A program made the position numbers and the translations under genes. This document shows, in pieces, positions 16,729 through 25,091 of a DNA stretch of 64,000 bases (position 1 is its first letter; every line of letters starts with the position of its first letter). The stretch spans positions 1,550,001 to 1,614,000 of the forward strand of contig NZ_CP066171.1 of NCBI RefSeq assembly GCF_028867705.1. Direction: 5' to 3'. Origin of the DNA: Thermoleophilum album. GTDB taxonomy: Bacteria; Actinomycetota; Thermoleophilia; Solirubrobacterales; Thermoleophilaceae. Below the pieces are notes generated by a model. That model saw only the letters and a program-made list of their open reading frames with translations. It searched no databases and was not told where the DNA came from.

Positions 16729-17465
16729 CCACGGTGTTGCGCCTGCGCCGCGCCGCGGCCGGCGAGTTCGTGAAGCTGGCGCGGACGCGCAGCCTCGCCT
16801 GGACGCTCGCGGCGGGCGTGCTGCTCGCCGCTGTTTCGGCGCTGCTGGGCGGGATGGTCGGACAGAGCGACGGCTCGCTCACTTCGGGCGATGTGCTGCC
16901 GCTCGGGGCGGCGGTGGCGCTGCCGTTCGCAACTGCCTTCGGCGTGATGGTGTTCGCCGGCGAGGTGCGTCACGGAACGCTCACGGTGCTGCTGGCCGCC
17001 GAGCCGCGGCGGGCCGTGGTCGTGGCGGCGAAAACGGTGCCGGCTCTGCTCGGCGGCGCGCTGATGGGCGCGGCCGCTGCCGCGGTGTCGGGCGGCGCCG
17101 TGCAGGTCACGCTCGGCGACGTGCCGGGAGCGCTGTTCGGGCGCGTTCTCTGGGGCAGCGCCGTCGCCGGGGCGTTTTTGGCGCTGTTCGGTCTCGGCCT
17201 CGCCGCGCTCGTGCGCAACCAGGGGGCGGCGCTGTTCGTGGCGCTCGGCTACCAGTTCGCCGGCGAGGAGCTTTTGCGTTTCGGTGTGCGCCGCGAATTC
17301 GCGGACCTCGCCGAGCGCCTGCCGATGACGCTGGCAAACGGGCTGGCGATGGGCGACCCGCTGCCTGACGCGCGCGGGGTCGCCGTCGCGATCCTCGCCG
17401 CGTGGTCGCTCGGTGCGGTGGTGGTCGGGGCGCTCGCGTTCGCGCGCCGCGACGCCCTGCCCTGA
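16725..17465 (+). CDS. ABC-2 type permease
   Basis: A 246-residue membrane protein with about six helices, including LAWTLAAGVLLAAVSALLGG, FATAFGVMVFAGEVRHG and AVAGAFLALFGLGLAALV. The motif GEVRHGTLTVLLAAEPRR is typical of ABC-2 permeases. The ATG at 16725 overlaps the ATPase stop (ATGA) and has AGAGGAGG upstream. It forms the membrane half of the exporter with the preceding gene. Confidence 0.85.
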   Translation: MTTVLRLRRAAAGEFVKLARTRSLAWTLAAGVLLAAVSALLGGMVGQSDGSLTSGDVLPLGAAVALPFATAFGVMVFAGEVRHGTLTVLLAAEPRRAVVVAAKTVPALLGGALMGAAAAAVSGGAVQVTLGDVPGALFGRVLWGSAVAGAFLALFGLGLAALVRNQGAALFVALGYQFAGEELLRFGVRREFADLAERLPMTLANGLAMGDPLPDARGVAVAILAAWSLGAVVVGALAFARRDALP

Positions 17466-17515
17466 GCGGCGGCAAGCGGCCGGCTGCCGTCGGCGGGCGG
17501 CTGACGGCACGCAGC

Positions 17516-17570
17516 GGCCGGCCGGCGGCCGCCCGCGGCGATCGGGCCGGCCGGCGGCCGCCTGCGGCGA
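17516..17570. repeat. Two direct copies of a 26-bp GC-only repeat
   Basis: GGCCGGCCGGCGGCCGCCyG plus CGGCGA occurs at 17516-17541 and 17545-17570 with one mismatch. It lies in the 199-base gap between the exporter permease and sufS. No coding function is seen; it may be replication-slippage sequence. Confidence 0.85.
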
Positions 17571-17664
17571 AGCGGTATCCTACTCCGCAAGTCGGATTTA
17601 GCGGGAGGCGCGCCCGCGGGCGCTGCCGCTCGCTCCTCTCCCGTGGACCCAGCAGAGCCGCGCC

Positions 17665-18954
17665 GTGCCGAGCGAACGAACGACAGACGATCGCCTTGCC
17701 AGCGGGCACCCCGCCCCGGCCGCCACGGCCGCGCCCAAAACGCTCGCCGCCCGCGAAGACTTTCCGCTGCTTGCGACGAGCCAGAACGGTCGGCGGCTCG
17801 CCTACCTCGACTCGGCGGCAACCGCCCAGAAACCCGCCGTAGTGCTTTCAGCGATCGACGACTACTTCCGCCGCTACAACGCCAACGTCCACCGCGGCGT
17901 GTACCGGATAGCCGCCGAGGCGACCGATCGTTACGAGGCGGCACGCCACGCCGCCGCCGAGCTCGTCGGCGCCGATCCGCGCGGCACCGTCTTCACGCGC
18001 AACGCCACCGAGGCGATCAACCTGGTCGCCTACAGCTGGGCGCGCCACGAGCTCGCGCCCGGCGACGAGGTCGTGCTGACGGTCCTCGAACACCACTCGA
18101 ACATCGTTCCCTGGCAGCTCGTCTGCGCCGAGCGGGGAGCGAAGCTCCGCTATCTGCCGCTGCGCGAGGACGGCACCGTGGCGCTCGACGCGCTCGACGA
18201 GCTGCTCGCCAGCGGTCGCGTGCGGCTCGTGGCGGTGACGCACGTCTCGAACGTGCTCGGCACGATCCTCCCCGTCGCCGAGATCGCGCGCCGCGCCCGC
18301 GCCGCCGGTGCGCTCACGCTCGTCGACGGGGCGCAAGCGGTGCCGCACATGCCGGTCGACGTTGCTGCGATCGGCGCCGACTTCTACGTCTGGACCGGCC
18401 ACAAAGCGCTCGGTCCCACCGGCATCGGGCTACTGCACGCCGCGCCCGAGCTGCTCGAACGGATGCCCCCGTTCCTCGGCGGCGGGCACATGATCAAGCG
18501 CGTCGAGCTCGACCGCTCGACGTTCAACGACCCGCCCTGGAAGTTCGAGGCCGGTACCAGCCCGATCGCCGAAGCGATCGGGCTGCACGCAGCGATCGAC
18601 TACCTGCGCGCGCTCGATCTGGCGCGGGTGCGCGAGCACGAGCGCGAGCTCACGCGCTACGCGCTTGCGCGGCTCGCGGAGTTGCCGTTCGTCCACGTCC
18701 CCGGGCCGCCCGCCGACGAGCGCGCCGGCGTGGTGTCGTTCACGCTCGACGGCGTCCACCCCCACGACGTCGCCGAGATCTGCGACCGGCACGCCGTCTG
18801 TGTGCGCGCCGGACACCACTGTGCGCAGCCGCTGATGCGCGAGCTCGGCGTCACCGCCACGACGCGCGCCTCGTTCCACGTCTACAACGACGCCAGCGAC
18901 GTCGATCGCCTCTGCGAGGCGCTGGTGGCGGCGCACGAGCTCTTTACGCGCTGA
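17665..18954 (+). CDS. sufS: Cysteine desulfurase (SufS type)
   Basis: A 429-residue class V aminotransferase-fold PLP enzyme that releases sulfur from cysteine for Fe-S assembly. Key features are LDSAATAQKP, the histidine-rich TVLEHHSNIVPWQ, the PLP lysine in WTGHKALGPTGIG, and the catalytic cysteine in VRAGHHCAQPLM with the short group II loop. No SufB, SufC or SufD gene is adjacent, but a SufT-like gene lies at 35.7 kb. GTG start at 17665 gives an extra hydrophilic leader of about 30 residues. Confidence 0.9.
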   Translation: MPSERTTDDRLASGHPAPAATAAPKTLAAREDFPLLATSQNGRRLAYLDSAATAQKPAVVLSAIDDYFRRYNANVHRGVYRIAAEATDRYEAARHAAAELVGADPRGTVFTRNATEAINLVAYSWARHELAPGDEVVLTVLEHHSNIVPWQLVCAERGAKLRYLPLREDGTVALDALDELLASGRVRLVAVTHVSNVLGTILPVAEIARRARAAGALTLVDGAQAVPHMPVDVAAIGADFYVWTGHKALGPTGIGLLHAAPELLERMPPFLGGGHMIKRVELDRSTFNDPPWKFEAGTSPIAEAIGLHAAIDYLRALDLARVREHERELTRYALARLAELPFVHVPGPPADERAGVVSFTLDGVHPHDVAEICDRHAVCVRAGHHCAQPLMRELGVTATTRASFHVYNDASDVDRLCEALVAAHELFTR

Positions 18955-18998
18955 GCGCGACCGCGCGTTCCGGCGCGCGAACCGCTCGCCGCTCGCGC

Positions 18999-19028
18999 TT
19001 GCGATCTGACCGTCCGTTCAGTTAGAGT
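18999..19028 (+). promoter_or_regulatory. Candidate sigma-70-type promoter of the lipase gene
   Basis: TTGCGA at 18999-19004 and TAGAGT at 19023-19028 are 18 bases apart, upstream of the secreted lipase. The hexamers fit actinobacterial vegetative promoters only loosely, so this is a positional suggestion. Confidence 0.35.
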
Positions 19029-19153
19029 TGGCGCACCCCCGGCCGCTGAGGGACGGCCGTAGCGGGAGGTCGCGTGCGTGGCCCCGTGCGCTACGGCGCT
19101 CGTCTCGCGACCGGCGGCTCGAGTAGCCCCCTACAGGAAAAGGAGTGATGCGA

Positions 19154-20107
19154 ATGTCCCGCAGAGCGAAGCTGCGCTGCGCTTTACCGCTCGCGCTGGT
19201 GGGCGTGGTGGCGGCGTTCGCTCCCGCAGCGAACGCCCAGCTCGCCGTCGACTACAGCCTGCCCAAGGCGCTCGCGGCCTGGGCCGCCAACCCGAACGGC
19301 TCGCCGCCCGGCGCCAACGACTGGAGCTGCCGACCGAGCTCGCTCCACCCCTACCCGGTGATCCTCGTTCACGGCACCTTCGAGAACCAGCGCTTCAACT
19401 GGAACGCGCTGGCGCCGCTGCTCAAGAACGCCGGCTACTGCGTGTTCTCGTTCAACTACGGCGCCACCCAGGGCACGCAGCTCACCGGCGGTTTCGCCAA
19501 CGGGCTCGCCGCGGTGCGCGACTCGGCGCGGCAGCTGGCCGCGTTCGTCGACCGCGTGCGCGCCGCGACCGGCGCCGCCGAGGTCGACATCGTCGGCCAC
19601 TCGCAGGGCGGCATGATGCCCCGCTACTACACCAACAAGCTCGGCGGCGCGAGCAAGGTGCGTGCCCTCGTCGGGCTCTCGCCGAGCAACCACGGCACGA
19701 CGCTCAGCGGGCTCACCGAGTTCGCCCGGCTGCTCGGCCCGATCGGCAACGCCGCGGTGCAGCTCGTCACCTCGTTCTGCCCGGCGTGCGGCGACCAGAT
19801 CCGCGGCTCGGCGTTCATGCAGGAGCTGAACGCCGGTGGCGACACGGTCGCCGGGGTCGCCTACACGGTGATCCAGACCAAGTACGACGAGGTCGTCACC
19901 CCCTACGACTCGGCGTTCCTCACGCCGGCCGCGAGCAGCCACCAGGTCCGCAACATCCTGGTCCAGAACGGTTGCCCGCTCGACCTCTCCGAGCACCTGG
20001 CGATCCCGTTCGACCGGCGTGCTCTCGCATACGTGCTCAACGCACTTGATCCCGCCCGTCCGCGACCGGTCCCGTGTGTTCCGGTCGCGCCCCTGATCGG
20101 CGGTTGA
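19154..20107 (+). CDS. Secreted triacylglycerol lipase/esterase
   Basis: A 317-residue exported alpha/beta-hydrolase close to Streptomyces-type lipases. A signal peptide (LRCALPLALVGVVAAFAPAA) ends near NAQ. The oxyanion strand is ILVHGTFENQ, the nucleophile elbow VGHSQGG, the acid Asp probably in KYDEVVTPYDS, and the His in EHLAIPFD. Cysteines at CRPS, GYCVF, FCPACG, GCPL are expected to form disulfides. ATG at 19154 is favoured since AAAAGGAG is eight bases upstream; an ATG six bases earlier is possible. It probably feeds the acyl-CoA and wax ester metabolism seen elsewhere in the window. Confidence 0.9.
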   Translation: MSRRAKLRCALPLALVGVVAAFAPAANAQLAVDYSLPKALAAWAANPNGSPPGANDWSCRPSSLHPYPVILVHGTFENQRFNWNALAPLLKNAGYCVFSFNYGATQGTQLTGGFANGLAAVRDSARQLAAFVDRVRAATGAAEVDIVGHSQGGMMPRYYTNKLGGASKVRALVGLSPSNHGTTLSGLTEFARLLGPIGNAAVQLVTSFCPACGDQIRGSAFMQELNAGGDTVAGVAYTVIQTKYDEVVTPYDSAFLTPAASSHQVRNILVQNGCPLDLSEHLAIPFDRRALAYVLNALDPARPRPVPCVPVAPLIGG

Positions 20108-20128
20108 CGATCCCTGCCCCCCGAGCGC

Positions 20129-20167
20129 GGGCGCGCGGGCTGGAAGCCCGCGCGCCCGTCGCTTTTT
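20129..20167. terminator. Rho-independent terminator between lipase and iron-transport operon
   Basis: GGGCGCGCGGGCT pairs perfectly over 13 bases with AGCCCGCGCGCCC around a GGA loop, followed by GTCGC and five T at 20163-20167. It lies between convergent genes and fits termination of the lipase transcript. It would also form on the other strand but lacks a T run there. Confidence 0.85.
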
Positions 20168-20186
20168 CGGGCGCGCGCGCTGTGGG

Positions 20187-21218
20187 CTAGTCGACGGGCG
20201 CAGCGACGGCGCTGCGCGCCGGCCGCACGAACACCCGCCCGCCGACGGGAAGAAGCTCGAGCGACGATGTCTTGACAAGCACCGTCCGGCCGCTTTCGTG
20301 GCGCACGCGGTAGAGCACGTCGTGGCCGTAGAACTCGCGGTCGACGATCTCGCCGTTGCCGCCGGCGTCGTCGCGCACGATCTCGAGCTGCTCGGGTCGC
20401 ACCGCCACGTGCACCGGTCCCTCGCTGCAGCGCCGTGCCAGGTCGAAGCTGCCAATCTCGGTGTGGGCGATCTGCCCCGCGGCGACGGCGGGCACGACGT
20501 TGACGTCGCCGACGAACTGGGCGGCCCACCGCGACGCGGGGCGCGCGTACACCTCCTCGGGCGTTCCGATCTGCACGAGCCGCCCGGCGCGCATCACCGC
20601 CACCCGATCGGCGAGCGAGAGCGCCTCCTCCTGGTCGTGGGTGACGAGGATCGCGGTGGCCTCGGCCTCGCGCAAGATCACCTCCACCTCGCGCCGCAGG
20701 TCGGCGCGCAGAGTCTCGTCGAGGTTCGAGAACGGCTCGTCGAGGAGCACCACCGCCGGGTCGGGGGCAAGCGCCCGCGCCAGCGCGACACGCTGGCGCT
20801 CGCCGCCCGAGAGCTCGTGCGGGTAGCTGTCGGCGCGGTGCTGCAAACCGACGAGCTCGAGCACCGACCGCACCTTCGCGCGCCGCTCGCGCCGCGGCAC
20901 GCGCGCGAGACCGAACGCCACGTTCCCCGCCACCGTCAGGTGTGGGAAGAGCGCATAGTCTTGAAACACCATGCCCACCCGCCGCCGCTCGGGCGGGACG
21001 AAGACGCGCACGTCGGCAACCGTTTCGCCGCCGATCTCGATCCGCCCGCTGTCGGGCCGCTCGAACCCGGCGATCAGGCGCAGCAGCGTCGTCTTGCCGC
21101 AGCCCGACGGGCCGAGCACGGCGAGCAGCTCGCCGGCGCCGACGGCGAGCGAGAGCGCGTCGACGGCGCTGTGCTGGCCGAAGCTCTTGCTGACGTTGTC
21201 GAGCCGGACGGTGCTCAT
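20187..21218 (-). CDS. fbpC: Ferric iron ABC transporter ATP-binding protein (FbpC-like)
   Basis: A 343-residue importer ATPase: Walker A GPSGCGKTT, Q-loop VFQDYALFPHLTV, signature ELSGGERQRVALARAL, Walker B VVLLDEPFSNLD, and VTHDQEEAL. The C-terminal TOBE region (VHVAVRPEQLEIV) is as in FbpC/PotA. It is the last gene of a three-gene operon with a binding protein and a double-length permease, directly downstream of a DtxR/IdeR-like box, so iron(III) is the likely cargo. Confidence 0.9.
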   Translation of the reverse strand: MSTVRLDNVSKSFGQHSAVDALSLAVGAGELLAVLGPSGCGKTTLLRLIAGFERPDSGRIEIGGETVADVRVFVPPERRRVGMVFQDYALFPHLTVAGNVAFGLARVPRRERRAKVRSVLELVGLQHRADSYPHELSGGERQRVALARALAPDPAVVLLDEPFSNLDETLRADLRREVEVILREAEATAILVTHDQEEALSLADRVAVMRAGRLVQIGTPEEVYARPASRWAAQFVGDVNVVPAVAAGQIAHTEIGSFDLARRCSEGPVHVAVRPEQLEIVRDDAGGNGEIVDREFYGHDVLYRVRHESGRTVLVKTSSLELLPVGGRVFVRPARSAVAAPVD

Positions 21219-21224
21219 CTCGCC

Positions 21225-22802
21225 TCACGCTGCTGGTTCGATCCCTAGCAGGTCGCGCCGCTCGGTGCGCGCCGAGCGGCGCCGGGCCGCGCTCGGGAGC
21301 GACAGCCGCAGCCCCACCACCACCGGCACGAGCGAGCACGCCACGATCAAGAGCGCCGGCAGTGCCGCCACGTGCCAGAGCGACTCGGCGGTCGCCTGCC
21401 ACACCTTGACGGCGAGCGTGTCGCCGCCGAGCGGGCGCAACAGCACCGTCGCCGGCAGCTCCTTCATCGTCTCGGCGAACACCAGCACGAACGCGGTAAG
21501 GAGGCTCGTGCGCAGAAGCGGCAGGTGGACGCGGCGCACCACCGTACCCTCGTCGCTGCCGAGCCCGCGTGCCGCCTCGTCGAGCGAGCGTGGGATGCGG
21601 TCGAGACCGGCGCGCACCGGCTGGAAGCCGATCGCCAGGAAGCGCACGCAGTAGGCGAAAAGCAGGCCGAGCACGGTGCCGGTGAGCGGCAGCGGCGCGC
21701 TTTCCGGCCAGAGCGGCGTGGCGGCGACGAGATCGTCGACGAAACCGAGCGGCACGATCACCGCCGCGGCGACGACCGCGCCGGGCAGGCCGTAACCGAT
21801 CGTGGCAAGGCGCACCACGAGGCGGCGCAGGCGGCTCGGGCGTTCGCGCAGCGAGTAGGCGAGCACCACGGCGAGGCCGACGACGATCGCCGCCGCGGTC
21901 GCCGCCAGCAGCAGGCTGTTGCGCGCAGCGGGCGCGAAACCGGGGTCGACGTTGCCGCTCGCGACGTTGTCAGCCGCCCACACGGCGAGCTGGGCGAGCG
22001 GAGCCACCACCACCCCACAGACGAGCAGCGTGGGCAGCGCTGCGGCAGCAACAGCGACTGGGCCGCGCAGGCGCAGGCGCGCGAGCGGGCGCTCGGCGGT
22101 GGTGGCGGCGGCGCGCGCGCTGCCGGCGAGCGCGCGCTCGACGACGAGCAGAGTCAGGGTGACGGTGGCGAGCAGCGTCGCTAGCTGCATCGCCGCGGCG
22201 CGGTCGAAGGCGTTGAACCACACCTTGTAGATGGCGTTGGCGAACGTCTGGACGCCGAGCAGGTTGACGGTGCCGAAGTCGGCGAGCGCCTCCATCACCG
22301 CGAGCACAACGCCGCCCAGCACCGCCGGCCAGGCGAGCGGAACGACGACGGTAGCGAGGGTGCGCAAGCGGCCGCTGCCGAGGCCGCGCGCCGCCTCGAC
22401 GAGCGAGCGCGGCTGGGAGAGAAAGGCGGCGCGCGCCAAGAGGTACACGTACGGGTAGAGGACGAGAGTGAAGACGACGACTGCACCGCCGGTGGAGCGC
22501 AGCTCGGGCACGCGGCGGCCGACGGTGCCGAGCGCGAACAGCGTGAACACGTAGCTCGGCATCGCTAGTGGCAGCACGAGCGCCCACTCGAGCACGCGCC
22601 GGCCGGGGAAGTCGCAGAGCGCGACGAGCGCCGCGAGGCCTGTGCCGAGCACGAGCGTGCCGCAGGCGACACCGGCGACGAGCAGCGCGGTGGCGAGGAA
22701 GGCGTCGGGAACGAGCGCCCAGAAGCGGACGAGCTCGTCGTGGGCGAAAACGAAGCTGAGCGGCAGCGAGACGAGCGGTCCCGCCACGAGCACGGCGGCC
22801 AC
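21225..22802 (-). CDS. fbpB: Ferric iron ABC transporter permease (FbpB-like, fused double domain)
   Basis: At least 525 residues with about twelve helices and two EAA loops, SLVEAARGLGSGRLRTLATV and SLDEAARGLGSDEGTVVRRV, typical of FbpB-type permeases in which both halves are fused. The start is uncertain. The reading frame stays open upstream of GTG 22802 to a CTG at 22862 with GGAGGAGG ten bases before it, and that extension overlaps the end of the binding-protein gene. The GTG at 22802 lies inside a strong hairpin. Either way it is coupled to the neighbouring transport genes. Confidence 0.88.
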   Translation of the reverse strand: MAAVLVAGPLVSLPLSFVFAHDELVRFWALVPDAFLATALLVAGVACGTLVLGTGLAALVALCDFPGRRVLEWALVLPLAMPSYVFTLFALGTVGRRVPELRSTGGAVVVFTLVLYPYVYLLARAAFLSQPRSLVEAARGLGSGRLRTLATVVVPLAWPAVLGGVVLAVMEALADFGTVNLLGVQTFANAIYKVWFNAFDRAAAMQLATLLATVTLTLLVVERALAGSARAAATTAERPLARLRLRGPVAVAAAALPTLLVCGVVVAPLAQLAVWAADNVASGNVDPGFAPAARNSLLLAATAAAIVVGLAVVLAYSLRERPSRLRRLVVRLATIGYGLPGAVVAAAVIVPLGFVDDLVAATPLWPESAPLPLTGTVLGLLFAYCVRFLAIGFQPVRAGLDRIPRSLDEAARGLGSDEGTVVRRVHLPLLRTSLLTAFVLVFAETMKELPATVLLRPLGGDTLAVKVWQATAESLWHVAALPALLIVACSLVPVVVGLRLSLPSAARRRSARTERRDLLGIEPAA

Positions 22803-22837
22803 GGCGGCACCGGCCCCCAGGCCGGTGCCGCCGTGGC
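22798..22837 (-). promoter_or_regulatory. Perfect 18-bp hairpin between binding protein and permease genes
   Basis: An 18-base arm at 22798-22815 and its exact complement at 22820-22837 flank a four-base loop. It covers the first GTG candidate of the permease. With no U run it is probably not a terminator; an intercistronic mRNA structure that lowers permease relative to binding protein is a reasonable inference. Confidence 0.7.
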
Positions 22838-22858
22838 GGCGTGGCTGCCGAGCGTCGC

Positions 22859-23878
22859 TCAGCGCCAGCCGACCTCCTCCATCAGCGCCAACGCTTCTTG
22901 CAGGTGCCGGGCGGCACCGGCAACGTCGATCGGGTCACGCTTGAAGGTGCCGAAGCGGCGTAGCTCGGGCGGGCCGGGCACAGCCGGGTCGGCCGGGAAC
23001 TCCTTGTTGTTGCGCACAAGCTCTTCCTGCACCGAGGGCCGGGTCAGATACTCGACGAGCTTGCGCGCGAGCTCGCGGTGGCGGGTGTAGCGGGTGATGC
23101 CGATGCCCGATAGGTTGACGTGCGTGCCGCGCCCGTCCTGGTCGGCCCACTCGAGCGCGACGGGCAGGTTCGGGTCGCTGGCGAGCATGCGGCCGAGGTA
23201 GTAGGAGTTGACGAGCCCGAGGTCGCAGCGGCCGTCGGCGATCGACTGGATCACGTCGACGTCGGAGCCGAGGATTCGCGGCTGGTTGGCCATCCAGGAA
23301 CGCAGCAGCCGCTCGGTAGCGGCACGCCCGAACTTGGCGATGCGGTCGGCGACGAACGAGACGTTGTACTCGCTCGTGCCCGAGCGCAGACAGAGGCGGC
23401 CGCGCCAGCGCGGGTCGCCGAGGTCGCGGTAGTGGGTGACGGTGCCCGCGGGCACGCGCTCGGTCGAGCGGACGATGGTGCGTGCGCGCACGGTCAGCGC
23501 GTACCAGTAGCCCTGCGGGTCGCGCAGGCCGGCGGGAACGGCGCGGTCGAGCGCGCTCGAGCGCAGCGGTTGCAAAAGCCCCGAGCTGCGGGCGCGCCAG
23601 AGGTTGGCGCCGTCGACGGTAATGAAGACATCGGCGCGGGTGCGATCGCCTTCGTTGCGCAGGCGCTCGTAGAGCTCGGGCGCCGAACCGCCGAAGAGGG
23701 TAAGGTCGACGCGCTCGCGCGAGGCGAACTCGCGGAACGGCTGCTCTTCGCCGTAGTGGGCACGGGCGGTGTAGACGACGAGCCGCTGCCCGTCGCCGCC
23801 GCCGGTGGCGAGAACGACGGCGACGACCACGACGACGAGCGCTACGAGCGCCCCGCCGACCACAAGTCTCCTACTCAC
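22859..23878 (-). CDS. fbpA: Ferric iron-binding periplasmic-type protein (FbpA-like)
   Basis: A 339-residue solute-binding protein anchored by an N-terminal hydrophobic helix (LVVGGALVALVVVVVAVVLA) without a lipobox cysteine. The mature part opens with LVVYTARAHYGEEQPFREF and contains FGGSAPELYERLR, SGTSEYNV and DLGLVNSYYLGRM, in which the paired tyrosines match the Fe(III) ligands of FbpA/FutA proteins. GTG at 23878 has AAGGAGG seven bases upstream. It is the first gene of the fbpABC operon. Confidence 0.9.
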   Translation of the reverse strand: MSRRLVVGGALVALVVVVVAVVLATGGGDGQRLVVYTARAHYGEEQPFREFASRERVDLTLFGGSAPELYERLRNEGDRTRADVFITVDGANLWRARSSGLLQPLRSSALDRAVPAGLRDPQGYWYALTVRARTIVRSTERVPAGTVTHYRDLGDPRWRGRLCLRSGTSEYNVSFVADRIAKFGRAATERLLRSWMANQPRILGSDVDVIQSIADGRCDLGLVNSYYLGRMLASDPNLPVALEWADQDGRGTHVNLSGIGITRYTRHRELARKLVEYLTRPSVQEELVRNNKEFPADPAVPGPPELRRFGTFKRDPIDVAGAARHLQEALALMEEVGWR

Positions 23879-23916
23879 CTGCCGACCTCCTTTTTCTCTC
23901 GCGCGTCGCGTCGTCG

Positions 23917-24025
23917 GGTTCGCGCACGCTCCTGACGCCGGTTCGCACACGGTCCGGCCGCCGGGTCGCGCACGTTCCGAACGCCGCGTTGGCGAACGCT
24001 CCGGACGCCGCGTCCGCGAACGCCG
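23917..24025. repeat. Degenerate 23-bp tandem repeat in the fbpA leader
   Basis: About four and a half units of a 23-24-bp sequence resembling GGTTCGCGCACGcTCCkgAC plus GCCG run from 23917 to 24025, between the iron box and fbpA. Units differ at several positions. It would be transcribed as part of the operon leader. No protein is encoded in a convincing frame. Confidence 0.65.
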
Positions 24026-24027
24026 CG

Positions 24028-24046
24028 TTAGGTTAGCCTAAGTCCT
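24028..24046. promoter_or_regulatory. DtxR/IdeR-type iron box upstream of fbpABC
   Basis: TTAGGTTAGCCTAA at 24028-24041 matches the first 14 bases of the known 19-base consensus for iron-dependent DtxR/IdeR repressors; the last five bases do not match. It lies about 150 bases upstream of the ferric transporter start and in the divergent gap to a SpoIIM-like gene. Iron-dependent repression of the transporter is the natural reading. Confidence 0.75.
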
Positions 24047-24298
24047 AGTTCGGGAGTCGGCTTAGGGCGCCGCCGTCGGGGTGGCCGCGGGGGCCGCCGG
24101 GACGGGGCCCGGCGCGCGCGGTCCGAGCAGCCGCGGCGCCCCGTGCGTGGCGTGCACCCGAAGCTCAAGCCGCGGCCGCTCGCGGCCGACGTGAAAGTGC
24201 GGGGCGCACGCGCCCCCGCCGACCACACTGTCCAAACGTCTGCGTCACGGCCCGGCTGGACATCCCGGAGGGTGGTGGCGCGCGCCCGCCCTCGCGCG

Positions 24299-25012
24299 AT
24301 GAGCATCAAGGTCGACCCGAAACAGCTCGCCCTCGTTCGCGGTCTCGACGACACCCGCCGGGCGCTGGCGGCGTGGCAGGAACGGCCGCTCGCGGTGCTC
24401 GGCCCGTGGTTTTTGGGGGCGGTGGCGATCGCGCTGGCGCTGCTCGGCGCGGTGGCGGCGGTCGCAGCGGCGAGCCCGCCCGACCCGACGCGCTACGCGA
24501 TCCCGGGCCTCAACGTGCGCGCCGACCTGGGCGACTACGTGCACATCCTGATCCGCAACACGCTGGTGCTGGCCTTGCACGCGCTGGCGTGCGTGGCGGG
24601 GTTCATCGCCGGCAGCTCGCTGCCGCTGCAGGCGCAGTACTTGAGCGGCCTCAACCGGCTGGTGCACGAGCGCGCCGGGCCGCTGGCGATGGCGTTCGTG
24701 GCGGCGGCGACGCTGTTCTCGCTGGCGACGCAGGCGTACGTGCTCGGCGGCACGGCGAGCACGCTCGCCGCCCAGCTCGGTGTGGGGCTCGGCGGGCTGC
24801 TTTTATCGCTTCTGCCGCACGCGCTGCCGGAGCTGACGGCGGTGTTTTTGCCGCTCGCGGCGTGGCTTTTGTTGAGCCGCGAGGGGCGGTGGAACGAGCT
24901 GCTGGCGGCAACGGCGGTGTGCGTGGCGGTGGCGCTGCCGGTGCTGTTCGCGACGGCGGCGATCGAGCTGACGGTGTGGCCGCGCCTGCTAGCGCAGCTG
25001 GCGTGGGGTTGA
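24299..25012 (+). CDS. SpoIIM-family (stage II sporulation protein M-like) membrane protein
   Basis: A 237-residue integral membrane protein with five or six helices. The motif LLPHALPELTAVFLPLAAW near residue 175 is the family signature. Homologues occur widely in non-spore-formers, so sporulation is not implied. The ATG at 24299 precedes a hydrophilic start (SIKVDPKQLALVRGLDDTRR) typical of the family. It is divergent from the iron transporter; the 250 bases upstream hold nothing recognisable besides the iron box. Confidence 0.65.
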   Translation: MSIKVDPKQLALVRGLDDTRRALAAWQERPLAVLGPWFLGAVAIALALLGAVAAVAAASPPDPTRYAIPGLNVRADLGDYVHILIRNTLVLALHALACVAGFIAGSSLPLQAQYLSGLNRLVHERAGPLAMAFVAAATLFSLATQAYVLGGTASTLAAQLGVGLGGLLLSLLPHALPELTAVFLPLAAWLLLSREGRWNELLAATAVCVAVALPVLFATAAIELTVWPRLLAQLAWG

Positions 25013-25091
25013 GCGCGGTGCGGGGCGCGCCAGCGAGGCACAGGCGCGTCCGTCTCGCCCCGTGCCGGCAAGGAGCGACGCTCTCGGCGCG

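Noticed and set aside
24299-25012. Evidence for sporulation from a SpoIIM-like gene
   Set aside because: The family is widespread in non-spore-formers and no other sporulation gene is in the window.
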